64,000 nucleotides of DNA from Blastocatellia bacterium UBA7656. GTDB lineage: Bacteria > Acidobacteriota > Blastocatellia > UBA7656. Location of the stretch: assembly GCA_002483445.1 (NCBI GenBank), contig DLHY01000047.1, forward strand, positions 1 to 64,000, given 5' to 3'. Position numbers and translations under genes: made by a program. Within the stretch, counting starts at the first letter, position 1. The number at the start of each line of letters is the position of its first letter. Below are positions 33,354 through 42,076 of this stretch, piece by piece. Below the pieces are notes generated by a model. The model was not told where the DNA came from. It worked only from the letters and a program-made list of their open reading frames with translations, and made no database searches.

Positions 33354-35009
33354 TTACACGCTGGCACGCTCGATGATGTTCCTGAAATCGACTCGATCTG
33401 TCAGAGCGCCATAAATGCCGCTCACGGACTTCAGGCGCGAGGCGCAAAATGCGTCCGAAACGAACGACGGGCTGTTGCGCGCGACAAGAGCCGCCTGAAG
33501 CGCAAGCGCCATCTTCCCGGTCACGATCCTCGCGCGCTCCTCAATGTTTGCGCGGTCACTCAATTCTTTTTGCAACTCGACGACGAATGAATCGAGATAT
33601 TTGTTCGCGCCGCGCGAAAGCTCAAGCTCATCCATAAACAGAGAGACCGACTGAGGCTCGCGCTCCATCGCTCGCAGCACGTCGAGGCAGATCACATTTC
33701 CCGATCCCTCCCATATCGAACTCAAGGGCGCTTCTCGATAAATCCTCGACATCACGCTCTCTTCGACATATCCGTTTCCGCCCAAACATTCGAGTGATTC
33801 ATAAACGTGACCGGGCGCGCGTTTGCAAATCCAGTATTTCAAAACCGCCGTCGCCAGTCGACGAAACGAGCGCGCGCCGTCATCAAGTTGCGCCTCATCG
33901 TAAGCGCGAGCGAGCCGCATCACGCTGACCGTCGCCGCTTCCGCTTCCAGCGCCAGATCAGCAAGCACGTTTTGCATCAGCGGTTGATCCACTATCAGCT
34001 TGCCGAAAGCCGAGCGATGCCGAGTGTGATGAATGGCCTGAGAGACGGCCTGATGCATCAACGCCGCAGACGTGACCGCGCAATCGAGCCGCGTGTGCGC
34101 AACCATCTCGATTATGGTCGCCACCCCGCGCCCTTCTTCGCCCACCATTCGCGCCCACGCGCTGTCGTATTCGATTTCGCTCGAAGCATTCGACCTGTTT
34201 CCAAGCTTGTCCTTGAGCCGCTGAATGAAGAATCGATTTCGCTCGCCGTCAGGAGTCCATCGCGGGACCAAAAAACACGACAGCCCTTTGTCCGTATGAG
34301 CGAGAGTCAGAAACGCGTCGCACATCGGAGCCGAGCAGAACCATTTATGCCCGGTGATTTCGTACTCCTCACCCGAACCGCTTCGCCCAATAGGCGTGGC
34401 TCGCGTGGTGTTGGCTCTCACGTCCGAGCCGCCCTGCTTTTCAGTCATCGCCATCCCGACGGTCGCGCTTCGCTTCATCGAAGCCGGAAGGAATCGCTCG
34501 TCATAATCCGAAGAAAAAAGTCGCGGCTCCCACTCGTCGGCTATCTCCGATTGATGCCGAAGAGTCGGCACGGCGGCAAACGTCATTGAGATCGGGCAGA
34601 GATGCCCCGGCTCGGTCTGGCACATCACGTACATCATCGCCGAGCGCGCGACGTGCGAACCCGCGCGAGGGTCACGCCACGGCAGCGAATGAAGCTCCCA
34701 CTTCATGCTCGTCTGCATGAAGCGATGATAAGCCGGATGATATTCGACTTCATCGATGCGATGGCCGAAGCGATCATGCGTGCGAAGAGTGGGCGTGAAG
34801 CGATTGGCCTGAAATCCGGCTTCGATCATCTCCCGGCTGCCAACGAGCGCGCCAAGACGTGAGATGGAATCCGCGGCCCACGCTGCGCCTTCACGATGGA
34901 GAGCTTCTTTCAAAATCTTATCCTGCTCATAGAGGTTGTACTCTTCGAGCGGAGGCGGTTGATTGATTACTTCGTGCGTCGCGCGCGCGACGGTTTCTTT
35001 GACTATCAT
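33354..35009 (-). CDS. AidB-like acyl-CoA dehydrogenase family protein
   Basis: 551 residues, the length of the AidB group and longer than ordinary acyl-CoA dehydrogenases. Motifs include VGMAMTEKQGGSDVRANTT and EITGHKWFCSAP (FAD-binding middle domain), and LGGNGYVEESVMSRIYREAPLSSIWEGSGNV (C-terminal helical domain). The catalytic base region differs from classical dehydrogenases, as in AidB. E. coli AidB binds DNA and is linked to alkylation resistance; whether this homologue does the same or oxidises an acyl-CoA is open. The ATG at 35009 is chosen for its AGAGG spacing; a GTG lies three codons upstream. Confidence 0.9.
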   Translation of the reverse strand: MIVKETVARATHEVINQPPPLEEYNLYEQDKILKEALHREGAAWAADSISRLGALVGSREMIEAGFQANRFTPTLRTHDRFGHRIDEVEYHPAYHRFMQTSMKWELHSLPWRDPRAGSHVARSAMMYVMCQTEPGHLCPISMTFAAVPTLRHQSEIADEWEPRLFSSDYDERFLPASMKRSATVGMAMTEKQGGSDVRANTTRATPIGRSGSGEEYEITGHKWFCSAPMCDAFLTLAHTDKGLSCFLVPRWTPDGERNRFFIQRLKDKLGNRSNASSEIEYDSAWARMVGEEGRGVATIIEMVAHTRLDCAVTSAALMHQAVSQAIHHTRHRSAFGKLIVDQPLMQNVLADLALEAEAATVSVMRLARAYDEAQLDDGARSFRRLATAVLKYWICKRAPGHVYESLECLGGNGYVEESVMSRIYREAPLSSIWEGSGNVICLDVLRAMEREPQSVSLFMDELELSRGANKYLDSFVVELQKELSDRANIEERARIVTGKMALALQAALVARNSPSFVSDAFCASRLKSVSGIYGALTDRVDFRNIIERASV

Positions 35010-35108
35010 CGCTGTCACCTCTTATTTTCGATTGTGTAGAGGAAGGCTTTGTCGAGTGCTTCTTTTTCGCAGAGGATATCCGAGGATTGCATTCGCGAAA
35101 TATATAGC

Positions 35109-35237
35109 CAGAGAGTCCAGAGAGTCTAGCGAGTCTTGAGGGTCTTGAGAGTCTTGAGAGTCCTGAGAGCCTATGGAGTCTGAATGCTCGATTCCTTTTC
35201 CAGACTCCAGACTCCAGACTCCAGACTCTCAAGACTC
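35109..35237. repeat. Inverted tandem-repeat hairpin, GAGTCTTGA word
   Basis: About ten degenerate GAGTCTTGA/GAGTCCAGA units at 35109-35185 face an inverted array (CCAGACTCCAGACTCCAGACTC and CTCAAGACTC) at 35200-35237. The array reaches the stop codon of the VWA gene: the last codon TGA is also the first bases of the repeat on the minus strand. Confidence 0.9.
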
Positions 35238-36876
35238 ACTTAGCGTAATATCCGCGGCGGGCTTTTACTCGCGTTCCATCTCGCTTCACTTCCACAGTGA
35301 GCTTGCGATATTTGCCATCGCGGTCTAAATTCCTGGGCGCGTAGGCCAGTGTGTAGATGAGCCTCAATTCCTGAGCGACTTTTTGATAGACGCCTTCGAG
35401 ATCGTTTTCATCCTCGGCCACGAACACCGTTCCGGCTGTCTCTTCGGCGAGTTGTTCCAACTGGCGATGGGCCGTCAGGTTGGGCTGCAATTGGCGCTTC
35501 AATCGCTCGCGGCGCGCATCGGAAATCTCCGGATTGGCAATCGCTCGTTGCAGGCGGGTTTCATCGGGGTTGAGGTAGATAGGATAAATGGTCGCGTCGC
35601 TTTCCATCACTCGACTGAGCAATTCATCGAAAGAGTGATCGGAAGGCTCATAGCTCGATTCGAGAATCGAGTTGTCTACTCCATCGGTTAAAACCACTAT
35701 GGCCTGACGTGAATCTTTGACCCTTTCCATCAGATCGAGCGTCGACCACATCGCGTCATAATACGCCGTGCCGCCCTCGATCTTTTTCATTCTGTCTACA
35801 GCTTTCTTCAGAAGCTTCCTGTCCGATGTGAAGTCGACGGCCACGACGAAATCGCGCGTGAAGCCCGCGACCGCGATTTTGTCCTGTGAGCCTAGCGAAT
35901 CGATGAACTTCTTCGCCGCCTCGATCATCACCCCGCGTTTGTCTCTCGTGCTGCCGCTCAAATCCAGAAGCAGCACGAGGTTTATCGGCGCGCTGACAGG
36001 TTCGAAATAAAAGATGTCCTGCTCGACGCCGTCTTCAAAAATGCGGAAGTCGCCCTTGCTGAGATTCTTGAGCGGGTCGCCGCTGCGATCCGTGGCTTTC
36101 ACGTTCAGATTGATGAGACTCGCTTCGAGCTTGATGGCTGCTTCATCTGATTTGCCTGCGGTCGAAGGCCGCTCTTCGCCATGCACGGGATTGAGATCGG
36201 AGTCGTCTTCCGTAGAACGAACTTTCAACACGGGTTTCGACCGCGTATCAGTGTCTATGCGCGGCGCGCTCTGGTCGCGAAGGCTGTCGAGCGAATCGCC
36301 GCCTGATGATCTTCCCGCTGCGCCTGCGTTGAATACGGTGCTTGTGGGATCGAAAAACGAAGGCGAGCCTTTGAAACTTCCCGCCAGCGAAAAGCCGAGG
36401 ATTTCAGGCTTCTCCATAAACCGGGCCACCGCGTCGGGGTTGATCTTCGCCTGCACGACTATGGCCTGACGATTGGAAAAGGTAACGGTGAGCATCTCCA
36501 TGTCTTTGCCCGATTGATGGGTGTAGACATAAGCGCGATTGCCGGTCGAGCGGCTGATGGCTCGCGTCATCGGTTTCCACTTTTTCGAGTTGATGGATTT
36601 TTTGACCGACTGCTCGAATGCGAAATCGCGCGAGTCGGGCTTGAAGTCCTGCTCATCGAATACGGCGAGTTTGAAGCTCTTCACGCCCGCCGGGTGGATG
36701 ATCTTTACGAAAAAGCCTGCCAGTCCGAGGAACGGAATTCTTCTCTTCTTCGCCTTGTAGTGCGACTCGATATTTTTGACGATCATATCGAAGTCATCGC
36801 CGAAAGCCACAGACTGTATCAATAGCATCACAGTCGTAAGTATGAGAATTCGGGGGACAGTTTTCCTCTTAGCCAT
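35236..36876 (-). CDS. Secreted VWA-domain protein with DUF4252-like N-terminus
   Basis: 546 residues with a signal peptide (VPRILILTTVMLLIQSVAFG). Residues 30-180 resemble the DUF4252 protein encoded just upstream (the W-x2 start, VYTHQSGKDMEMLTV, IVVQAKINPDAVARFM). A linker of about 80 residues follows. A von Willebrand A domain spans about 245-530: NVKATDRSGDPLKNLSKGDFRIFEDGVEQ, then the metal-binding DLSGSTRD, AGFTRD and VVLTDGVDNS. This layout is typical of VWFA-related proteins of Acidobacteria; the ligand is unknown. The ribosome site AAGGAG precedes the ATG, 2 bp after the upstream stop. Confidence 0.9.
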   Translation of the reverse strand: MAKRKTVPRILILTTVMLLIQSVAFGDDFDMIVKNIESHYKAKKRRIPFLGLAGFFVKIIHPAGVKSFKLAVFDEQDFKPDSRDFAFEQSVKKSINSKKWKPMTRAISRSTGNRAYVYTHQSGKDMEMLTVTFSNRQAIVVQAKINPDAVARFMEKPEILGFSLAGSFKGSPSFFDPTSTVFNAGAAGRSSGGDSLDSLRDQSAPRIDTDTRSKPVLKVRSTEDDSDLNPVHGEERPSTAGKSDEAAIKLEASLINLNVKATDRSGDPLKNLSKGDFRIFEDGVEQDIFYFEPVSAPINLVLLLDLSGSTRDKRGVMIEAAKKFIDSLGSQDKIAVAGFTRDFVVAVDFTSDRKLLKKAVDRMKKIEGGTAYYDAMWSTLDLMERVKDSRQAIVVLTDGVDNSILESSYEPSDHSFDELLSRVMESDATIYPIYLNPDETRLQRAIANPEISDARRERLKRQLQPNLTAHRQLEQLAEETAGTVFVAEDENDLEGVYQKVAQELRLIYTLAYAPRNLDRDGKYRKLTVEVKRDGTRVKARRGYYAK

Positions 36877-36878
36877 GT

Positions 36879-37439
36879 TTACTCCTTCTTCGCTTTGTCC
36901 AGTTCAAGATCAAGCCATCCGAAATGGCGGGCCATCTCGATGAGCTTTTCCAGATCGACCGGGCCGACTACGTTGACGAGCGTAAGCTGTCTCGGTTCAA
37001 CGGCCAGAATGAGCAGCCCCGTGATTTTGGAGCCGTCCATCAATGTGTGGACTTCGACCGTTTCGCCGCCGCGTTTGCTGCGGATGCCGACGATCTTCGA
37101 CCAACTGCGAACCTGAGAGCGAACCGCATCGAGATCGGACTCGGTGAACGCGCCGCTTTTTTCAAACTCATAATGCCGGACGAAGACGCCTTTGAGTCCC
37201 GCGACCAGTTCGCGCATCGTTTTCTCTGCAACCGACTGCCCGCCGAAAACGAGCTTGGGGATTATTTGAAGCAGCGGGCTTTCTACATTCACATCTACGG
37301 TCTCGCTGGCTTTCGCTTCAAGGTGCGAGAGAGCGTCGAACTTGACGCGCCCGTCCTGCGCCTGGACTGGCAGCGAGCAAAGGGCGATGATCGCCATGAG
37401 CGCAGAAAATTTTTTCAGATATTCGGCAGTCCGAGTCAT
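36879..37439 (-). CDS. Exported DUF4252-family protein
   Basis: 186 residues with a signal peptide (FSALMAIIALCSLPVQAQ). The DUF4252 domain covers about residues 30-180, with the pattern WSKIVGIRSKRGGETVEVHTLMDGSKITGLLILAVEPRQLT. Its function is unknown; in other phyla such genes often sit near ECF sigma factor and anti-sigma genes, which are not seen here. It is followed after 2 bp by the VWA protein gene, whose N-terminus looks like a diverged copy of the same domain, so the two products may interact. Confidence 0.85.
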   Translation of the reverse strand: MTRTAEYLKKFSALMAIIALCSLPVQAQDGRVKFDALSHLEAKASETVDVNVESPLLQIIPKLVFGGQSVAEKTMRELVAGLKGVFVRHYEFEKSGAFTESDLDAVRSQVRSWSKIVGIRSKRGGETVEVHTLMDGSKITGLLILAVEPRQLTLVNVVGPVDLEKLIEMARHFGWLDLELDKAKKE

Positions 37440-37516
37440 AGTTCTTCCAGTTTGACATGAAATACGCGCGAAGAGGCGAGGAAGGAGGCAGAAATAATCC
37501 GCGAAGTCACACCAAT

Positions 37517-37619
37517 CAAGTAAAAAGGCAAAAGGTAAAAGGCAAAAACGGGAATGGAGATTTCAGGCTTATGGCAAAAACTTTCCTTCTTTTTCATTTT
37601 GCCTTTTTACTTTTGCCTT
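37517..37619. repeat. Inverted tandem-repeat hairpin, AAAAGGCAAAAGT word, second copy
   Basis: The left array at 37517-37549 and right array at 37588-37619 match those of 19102-19236 almost base for base. The 38-bp loop is unrelated to the loop there. Confidence 0.9.
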
Positions 37620-37633
37620 GAAGAGGGGGGTGA

Positions 37634-37659
37634 GCGCGAAGAGATTTAACTCTTCGCGC
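37634..37659. other. Strong hairpin without T tract
   Basis: GCGCGAAGAG (37634-37643), loop ATTTAA, CTCTTCGCGC (37650-37659). Outer bases AGAGG/CCTCT can extend it. Neither strand has a clear poly-T after the stem, so it is not called a terminator. On the minus strand it starts 21 bp after the stop of the 27-codon frame. Confidence 0.6.
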
Positions 37660-37680
37660 CCTCTTTGAGCCTCCCGACTT

Positions 37681-37764
37681 TCAGGCAAAAGCCGGACTTG
37701 GGCAGGGTTGAGGCTCAATACCCGGACGCGGGGAGGGGATGTTCACCACGCCCAGGACTTTCAT
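37681..37764 (-). CDS. Possible 27-residue peptide gene
   Basis: The minus frame begins MKVLGVVNIP, continues with a Pro-rich part (PSPRPGIEPQPCPSP) and ends AFA. Upstream are two direct copies of TTGGCTGGC and no good ribosome site; downstream is the hairpin at 37634-37659. It may be a leader peptide or a chance frame. No family is recognised. Confidence 0.2.
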   Translation of the reverse strand: MKVLGVVNIPSPRPGIEPQPCPSPAFA

Positions 37765-38120
37765 GGCCAGCCAAATAGCAGGAGCCAGCCAAAATATAGG
37801 CGGCGATATGCTTGAGCGGAAGGGGGCCGCCTTAATCTTAAACGCCCTGTATAATACTTACTTCTTTCAAAGGGCCAGGGAGCGCCGTGCTTTTAACTCC
37901 CTCATTATCTATAGACGGAAAGCGCGTCGTTTTTTTTCGCATTATTTGAAAATATTTTTCGCTTGCCTGAAAATATTTTTTAAAATAAACCTGAGATCAA
38001 ATTCAGCTTTTCGAGAATGCCCCTGAGACCGGTCGGATTCCGGTTTGCAGACACACTAACCCCTACTGCGCTATATTCCGCAGGCGGCCCCGGAAGTTCG
38101 ACAGCTTTTTTAGAGAGAAG

Positions 38121-38157
38121 AAAAAAAAGTGCGTGAAGAGAATTTCTCTCCACGCAC
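38121..38157 (-). terminator. Rho-independent terminator of the BNR-repeat gene
   Basis: Stem GTGCGTG-A-AGAGA / TCTCT-C-CACGCAC with a 3-nt loop and one internal mismatch (38129-38157). On the minus strand it is followed by eight T (38128-38121). It lies about 28 bp after the stop at 38185. Confidence 0.85.
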
Positions 38158-38184
38158 CGCGCATTACGAAGTACGCTCTGTCTG

Positions 38185-41100
38185 TCAGTTATCTTTCCAT
38201 TCAGGCAATCGGCCCGGAGTATGAGGAGCGCCCGCTGCCTCCATAGCCTTTTCCAGTCGCGCGAAGTCGCCTTCGATCAGGTTGCGAAGGGCAGCCAGCG
38301 ATTGTCTGAACTCATCCGCCGCGATGCGGTACTGATCCATCTGAGTTTGAGTCGGACGCGAAGTCGACATGCGCTGATCGCCCGCTATGCCCCCCACGCG
38401 CTCATTGATCGAGGGCGGAGTATTCTCACTGCGCGAGCGAAGCGTCTGGTCGCCGCGCAGGTCGCGCAGTATCTCATTGATCCGCTTCTCGATTGAATTG
38501 GCGTCGTCGGTCAGTTTCGCAGGCGCGGCAGGAGTTTCTATGAGCGCGCGCTTCATCAATCCGAGACGAGTCCTCGCCGTGTTGGCAGCTTCGAGAGCGC
38601 CTGTGATGGCGCGTTGAAGTCGGGCGACCTTCTTTTGAAACTCCACGAGCGCGGCGCGATCAGATGCCGCAAGCGTGGACGCGCCATCGATGACGACGTT
38701 GAACTGCTGAGGCCGGGAAAGAGGCGTCACCACTCCCTCGACTCGCTTCGCAATCGAGACTGTGTAACGACCCGGCATCACCAGCGGCCCTGAAGGGGGT
38801 TCGAAGAACGGATCATCCTCTGCGCCCGGTCTCGGCTGTCCGAGCGAGGGCGCGGGATAGCGAAGGTCCCACGTCGCTCGATTCATCCCTGCCGCGGGCG
38901 GGCGCGTGAGTCGTCGCACCACCTGACCTTCGGAGTCGGTCACGGTGATGATTATCTGCGGAGCTTCTTCTTCCTCTTCCGATCTCAAGTCTTCTTTCGT
39001 CGGGAAGGGAGGAGGGAGGTTTTTCTTTTCGGCCTCGCTCTGGGCTTCCCTGCGCCGATCACGGCGCGTCTTGTAAGACTCCTTTAGATAATAAGTGAAG
39101 GTCGCGCCGAAGGGCGGATTGTCAGCCGTGAAGAAAGACTCGCCCTGAAAAGATTTCCTCGCGCCGCCCAGCGGTTGCGATTGTATGTACATCAGCGCGT
39201 CTTTTACGGGAAACAGATGGCTCTCTGCCGATAGTAGATCAGGCGTAAGAGCGCGGAGCGGCGTGTAGTCATCGAGTATGTAAATCCCGCGACCGAATGT
39301 GGCTACGACCAAATCATTCTCGCGTTTTTGAATCGCAAGGTCGCGCACCGCTATAGTCGGCATTCCGCCTTTGAGTTGCACCCACTTCTTTCCGCCGTCA
39401 ATGGTGAAGAAAAGACCGAACTCGGTGCCGACGAAAAGCAGATTCGGATTGACGTGATCTTCGGCAATGGCCAGCACCGGGCCGTTTGCCGGAAGATTGC
39501 TTTTGATCGAAGTCCAGCTTTTTCCGGCATCGGTGCTTTTGAGCAGGTAAGGCGCGAAGTCCGCGTTCTTGTGATTCTCGAATCCTGCGTAAACGGTATT
39601 CACGTCGTGACCGGATGCGATGATGCGGCTCACGTAAGTCATGTCGGGAACATCAGAAAATTTTTCAATGCGTCGCCAGTTCTTCCCGCCATCTTCGGTC
39701 ACGTTGATGAGGCCGTCATCGGTGCCGACATAAATCAACCCGTCTTTTTTTGGCGATTCGGCAAGCGCGGTCGCGTTGCCGTAGAACGAAGTCGATTGAT
39801 GTTTGGCGACAGCATCGATGTTCCAGATTTTGCCCATCACAGGCAGCTTGTCGCGATCAATTGCGCGCGACAACTCGTCGCTTATCGCTTTCCAACTATC
39901 GCCGCGATCATCCGAGCGAAACAGTTTGTTGGCCGCGAAGTAGAGACGGGTGTGTGAATGCGGGCTGATGATGAAAGGCGAATCCCAGTTGTAACGAAGC
40001 GGCGGCTCGTCTTTCCCCACGCGCGGCTGTATTCCCATGCGCTCGCCGCTGCGTTTGTCGAAGCGGGAGAGGTAGCCGTACTGAAGGGCTGAATAAACTA
40101 TGTTGGGGTCTTCGGGGTCGACCTGAGAGCGAAAGCCGTCGCCGCCCAAAGTGACGAACCAGTCGGCATTCGTTATGCCTGACGCGCTGCGCGTGCGCGA
40201 CGGGCCGCCCATAGAGTAATTGTCCTGAGTGCCACCGTAGACGTTGTAAAACGGAGCGGCGTTATCTACCGTGACATCGTAAAACTGTGTGACCGGAAGA
40301 TTGGCCTTGAAGTGCCAGTTCTCTCCGCGATCAAAGCTTTCATACACGCCGCCGTCGCAGCCTGCGAGGTAATGACTGGTGTTTGCGGGATTGACCCATA
40401 AAACGTGATTATCGACGTGCTTCGATCTTTCGCCCAGGGGGCGAAGCGTGCGACCTCCGTCGTCACTGACCTGAATCAAAACATTCATCACATACAGGCG
40501 ATCAACATCTTTGGGATCGGCGAATATCTTGCCGTAGTACATCGCAGTCGTATCGAATTCGTTTCTTCGCTCCCAGGTCTCGCCGCGATCCGTAGAGCGA
40601 AAGATGCCGCCCCGTCGGTCTGCGGCTTCGATGGTCGCATAAATCACGTTGGTGTTGACGGGCGAGATATCGAGTCCTATGCGACCCATCTCGACCGATG
40701 GAAGGCCAGCGCGGAATTTGTTCCACGTGGCTCCGGCGTCTGTAGATTTATGGAGCGCGCTTTCAGGGCCGCCATTGATCAGAGTCCACACATGTCTGCG
40801 GCGTTGATAGGAAGCGGCATAAACGATATCGGGGTTATTGTGGTCGATAGCGATATCGGTCACGCCCGTGTTTTCGCTTATCGTCAAGATAGCTTTCCAC
40901 GACTTGCCGCCGTCCGTAGTTTTGTAAAGTCCGCGATCACCGCCCGGTCCCCACAGCGGCCCTTGAGCGGCGACGTAAACCGTATTCGAATCGCGCGGGT
41001 CGAGACGTATGCGCCCGATGTGTTCGGATTTTTTCAGTCCCACATTTTTCCATGACTTTCCGCCGTCATCCGAGCGATACACGCCATCGCCGTAGGAGAC

Positions 41101-41484
41101 GCTGCGTTGAGAATTATTCTCTCCGGTTCCGACCCATACGGTCTGTGGATTTTTCGGATCGAGCGCGACCGCACCGATTGAATAAGAGCCTTCGTTATCG
41201 AAGACGGGAGTCCAGGTCGTGCCTGAGTTGGTCGTCTTCCACACTCCCCCCGAAGCCGCCGCGACGAAGTAATAACTCGGATTTTTCTCATCGACGGCCA
41301 ATCCTACGACGCGGCCCGAAGTGAAGGCAGGGCCTATGGAGCGAAGACGGAGTCCGCGAAACGTAGCCTGACTCATCGGGTCAGGCGGTTTGGGCGCTTC
41401 GCCCTGTGCCGGAGTTTGAGCCTGCGTGGGCGCAGCAATCGAAATTATAAGGAGTGTGAGCAGAAAGTCGCGAAATGATTTCAA
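38185..41484 (-). CDS. Large exported BNR/sortilin-type repeat protein
   Basis: 1099 residues after a TTG start (41484), chosen because GGAGGG lies 7 bp before it and the signal peptide (MKSFRDFLLTLLIISIAAPTQAQ) then begins at residue 1. The ATG five codons earlier lies at the edge of a repeat array and lacks a ribosome site. Residues 45 to about 760 are many beta-propeller blades with Asp-box motifs (SDDGGKSWKNVG, TTDGGKSWKAI, STDAGATWNK, TVDGGKKWVQL). A beta-sandwich-like region and a helical tail follow. Such proteins are commonly annotated as exo-sialidase or VPS10-like; no catalytic residues for glycosidase activity are evident, so binding or surface roles are equally possible. Confidence 0.88.
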   Translation of the reverse strand: MKSFRDFLLTLLIISIAAPTQAQTPAQGEAPKPPDPMSQATFRGLRLRSIGPAFTSGRVVGLAVDEKNPSYYFVAAASGGVWKTTNSGTTWTPVFDNEGSYSIGAVALDPKNPQTVWVGTGENNSQRSVSYGDGVYRSDDGGKSWKNVGLKKSEHIGRIRLDPRDSNTVYVAAQGPLWGPGGDRGLYKTTDGGKSWKAILTISENTGVTDIAIDHNNPDIVYAASYQRRRHVWTLINGGPESALHKSTDAGATWNKFRAGLPSVEMGRIGLDISPVNTNVIYATIEAADRRGGIFRSTDRGETWERRNEFDTTAMYYGKIFADPKDVDRLYVMNVLIQVSDDGGRTLRPLGERSKHVDNHVLWVNPANTSHYLAGCDGGVYESFDRGENWHFKANLPVTQFYDVTVDNAAPFYNVYGGTQDNYSMGGPSRTRSASGITNADWFVTLGGDGFRSQVDPEDPNIVYSALQYGYLSRFDKRSGERMGIQPRVGKDEPPLRYNWDSPFIISPHSHTRLYFAANKLFRSDDRGDSWKAISDELSRAIDRDKLPVMGKIWNIDAVAKHQSTSFYGNATALAESPKKDGLIYVGTDDGLINVTEDGGKNWRRIEKFSDVPDMTYVSRIIASGHDVNTVYAGFENHKNADFAPYLLKSTDAGKSWTSIKSNLPANGPVLAIAEDHVNPNLLFVGTEFGLFFTIDGGKKWVQLKGGMPTIAVRDLAIQKRENDLVVATFGRGIYILDDYTPLRALTPDLLSAESHLFPVKDALMYIQSQPLGGARKSFQGESFFTADNPPFGATFTYYLKESYKTRRDRRREAQSEAEKKNLPPPFPTKEDLRSEEEEEAPQIIITVTDSEGQVVRRLTRPPAAGMNRATWDLRYPAPSLGQPRPGAEDDPFFEPPSGPLVMPGRYTVSIAKRVEGVVTPLSRPQQFNVVIDGASTLAASDRAALVEFQKKVARLQRAITGALEAANTARTRLGLMKRALIETPAAPAKLTDDANSIEKRINEILRDLRGDQTLRSRSENTPPSINERVGGIAGDQRMSTSRPTQTQMDQYRIAADEFRQSLAALRNLIEGDFARLEKAMEAAGAPHTPGRLPEWKDN

Positions 41485-41497
41485 GGTTGTGCCCTCC
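41482..41497 (-). promoter_or_regulatory. Ribosome site fixing a TTG start
   Basis: GGAGGG (41497-41492, minus strand) is followed after 7 bp by TTG at 41484. The site overlaps an in-frame ATG at 41499 that therefore cannot easily use it. Confidence 0.65.
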
Positions 41498-41502
41498 ATT
41501 CA

Positions 41503-41534
41503 AGAAGTCAGAAGTCAGAAGTCAGGAGTTAGAA
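41503..41534. repeat. 7-bp tandem repeat AGAAGTC
   Basis: About four AGAAGTC units immediately upstream of the BNR gene. The same word forms an array at 53946-53979. Confidence 0.85.
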
Positions 41535-41562
41535 GACGGAATCCCGACCCGACGCTGGATTG

Positions 41563-41586
41563 AAAAAAAACCGCCCCGAGAGGCGG
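41563..41586 (-). terminator. Rho-independent terminator of the lipocalin-like gene
   Basis: CCGCC (41571-41575) and GGCGG (41582-41586) enclose a 6-nt loop. On the minus strand a run of eight T follows (41570-41563). It lies about 38 bp after the stop at 41624. Confidence 0.8.
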
Positions 41587-41623
41587 CTTGAATAATAGAA
41601 TCTTTTCGCTTCGTGACAAAGCA

Positions 41624-42076
41624 TCACGGCAACCTCTCGAACAGGAATTCGACCTGGGTGTTTCCGGCAGGTCTGAGCGAGAGCTTGTTGCCGTCGAGTT
41701 TGAAGTCCCATTTCGAGGGTTGGCCCATCGAAGAAGGGACGGCCTGGGCTATTTGATTGATGGTTATCGTGCCGCCCTGAATTTCGAAAGAGCCTGCGGT
41801 TGCGGAAAGCCCCTGATAAGCGGCCACGATTTTCTTCTCGCGATCCGTTTGCGGCTCTTCCTGAGTCCACATCTGACGACCGACGTTAGAGCGCACGAAA
41901 GCGATGTACTTGCCGTGAACGACTATCATGCCTTTGACCTGAGCTTCGGTTTGTTCGCCGCCGGAAAATTTGATGGCCGTGAGTTTGTAAGCGCCGTCAA
42001 GTTTTGGCTGGAAAGCGAAAGCTGACAGACTGATTGAAAGAATGAAAGCGAGCATCAGACACGTTCTTGTCTTCAT
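41624..42076 (-). CDS. Exported lipocalin-like small protein
   Basis: 150 residues with a signal peptide (MKTRTCLMLAFILSISLSAFA). The mature part reads as an eight-stranded barrel pattern: KLDGAYKLTAIKF, GMIVVHGKYIAFVRS, GSFEIQGGTITINQI, KWDFKLDGNKLSLRP and VEFLFERL. Similar proteins are described as lipocalin-like domain proteins; the ligand is unknown. It is monocistronic with its own terminator. The first bases of the gene are typical in composition. Confidence 0.75.
   Translation of the reverse strand: MKTRTCLMLAFILSISLSAFAFQPKLDGAYKLTAIKFSGGEQTEAQVKGMIVVHGKYIAFVRSNVGRQMWTQEEPQTDREKKIVAAYQGLSATAGSFEIQGGTITINQIAQAVPSSMGQPSKWDFKLDGNKLSLRPAGNTQVEFLFERLP

Larger units (their letters stand above)
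37440..38184. other. Large gap with hairpins and a possible small ORF
   Basis: A 745-bp stretch without a recognised gene. It contains the AAGGCAAAAGT-type hairpin (37517-37619), a 10-bp hairpin (37634-37659), a 27-codon minus frame (37681-37764), an AT-rich region with the direct repeat TGAAAATATTTTT near 37946-37981, and the terminator of the BNR gene (38121-38157). Confidence 0.65.

Noticed and set aside
34927..35232. A 101-codon minus-strand frame across the repeat array
   Set aside because: Its Leu-Ser-Gly/Arg-rich sequence comes from the tandem repeat, and its end overlaps the AidB-like gene in another frame.
37634..37659. Terminator
   Set aside because: The stem is strong, but neither strand has a T tract directly after it.
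37739..38026. A 95-codon plus frame in the gap upstream of the DUF4252 gene
   Set aside because: It crosses AT-rich non-coding DNA, is rich in Phe, Lys and Arg without pattern, and lacks a ribosome site.
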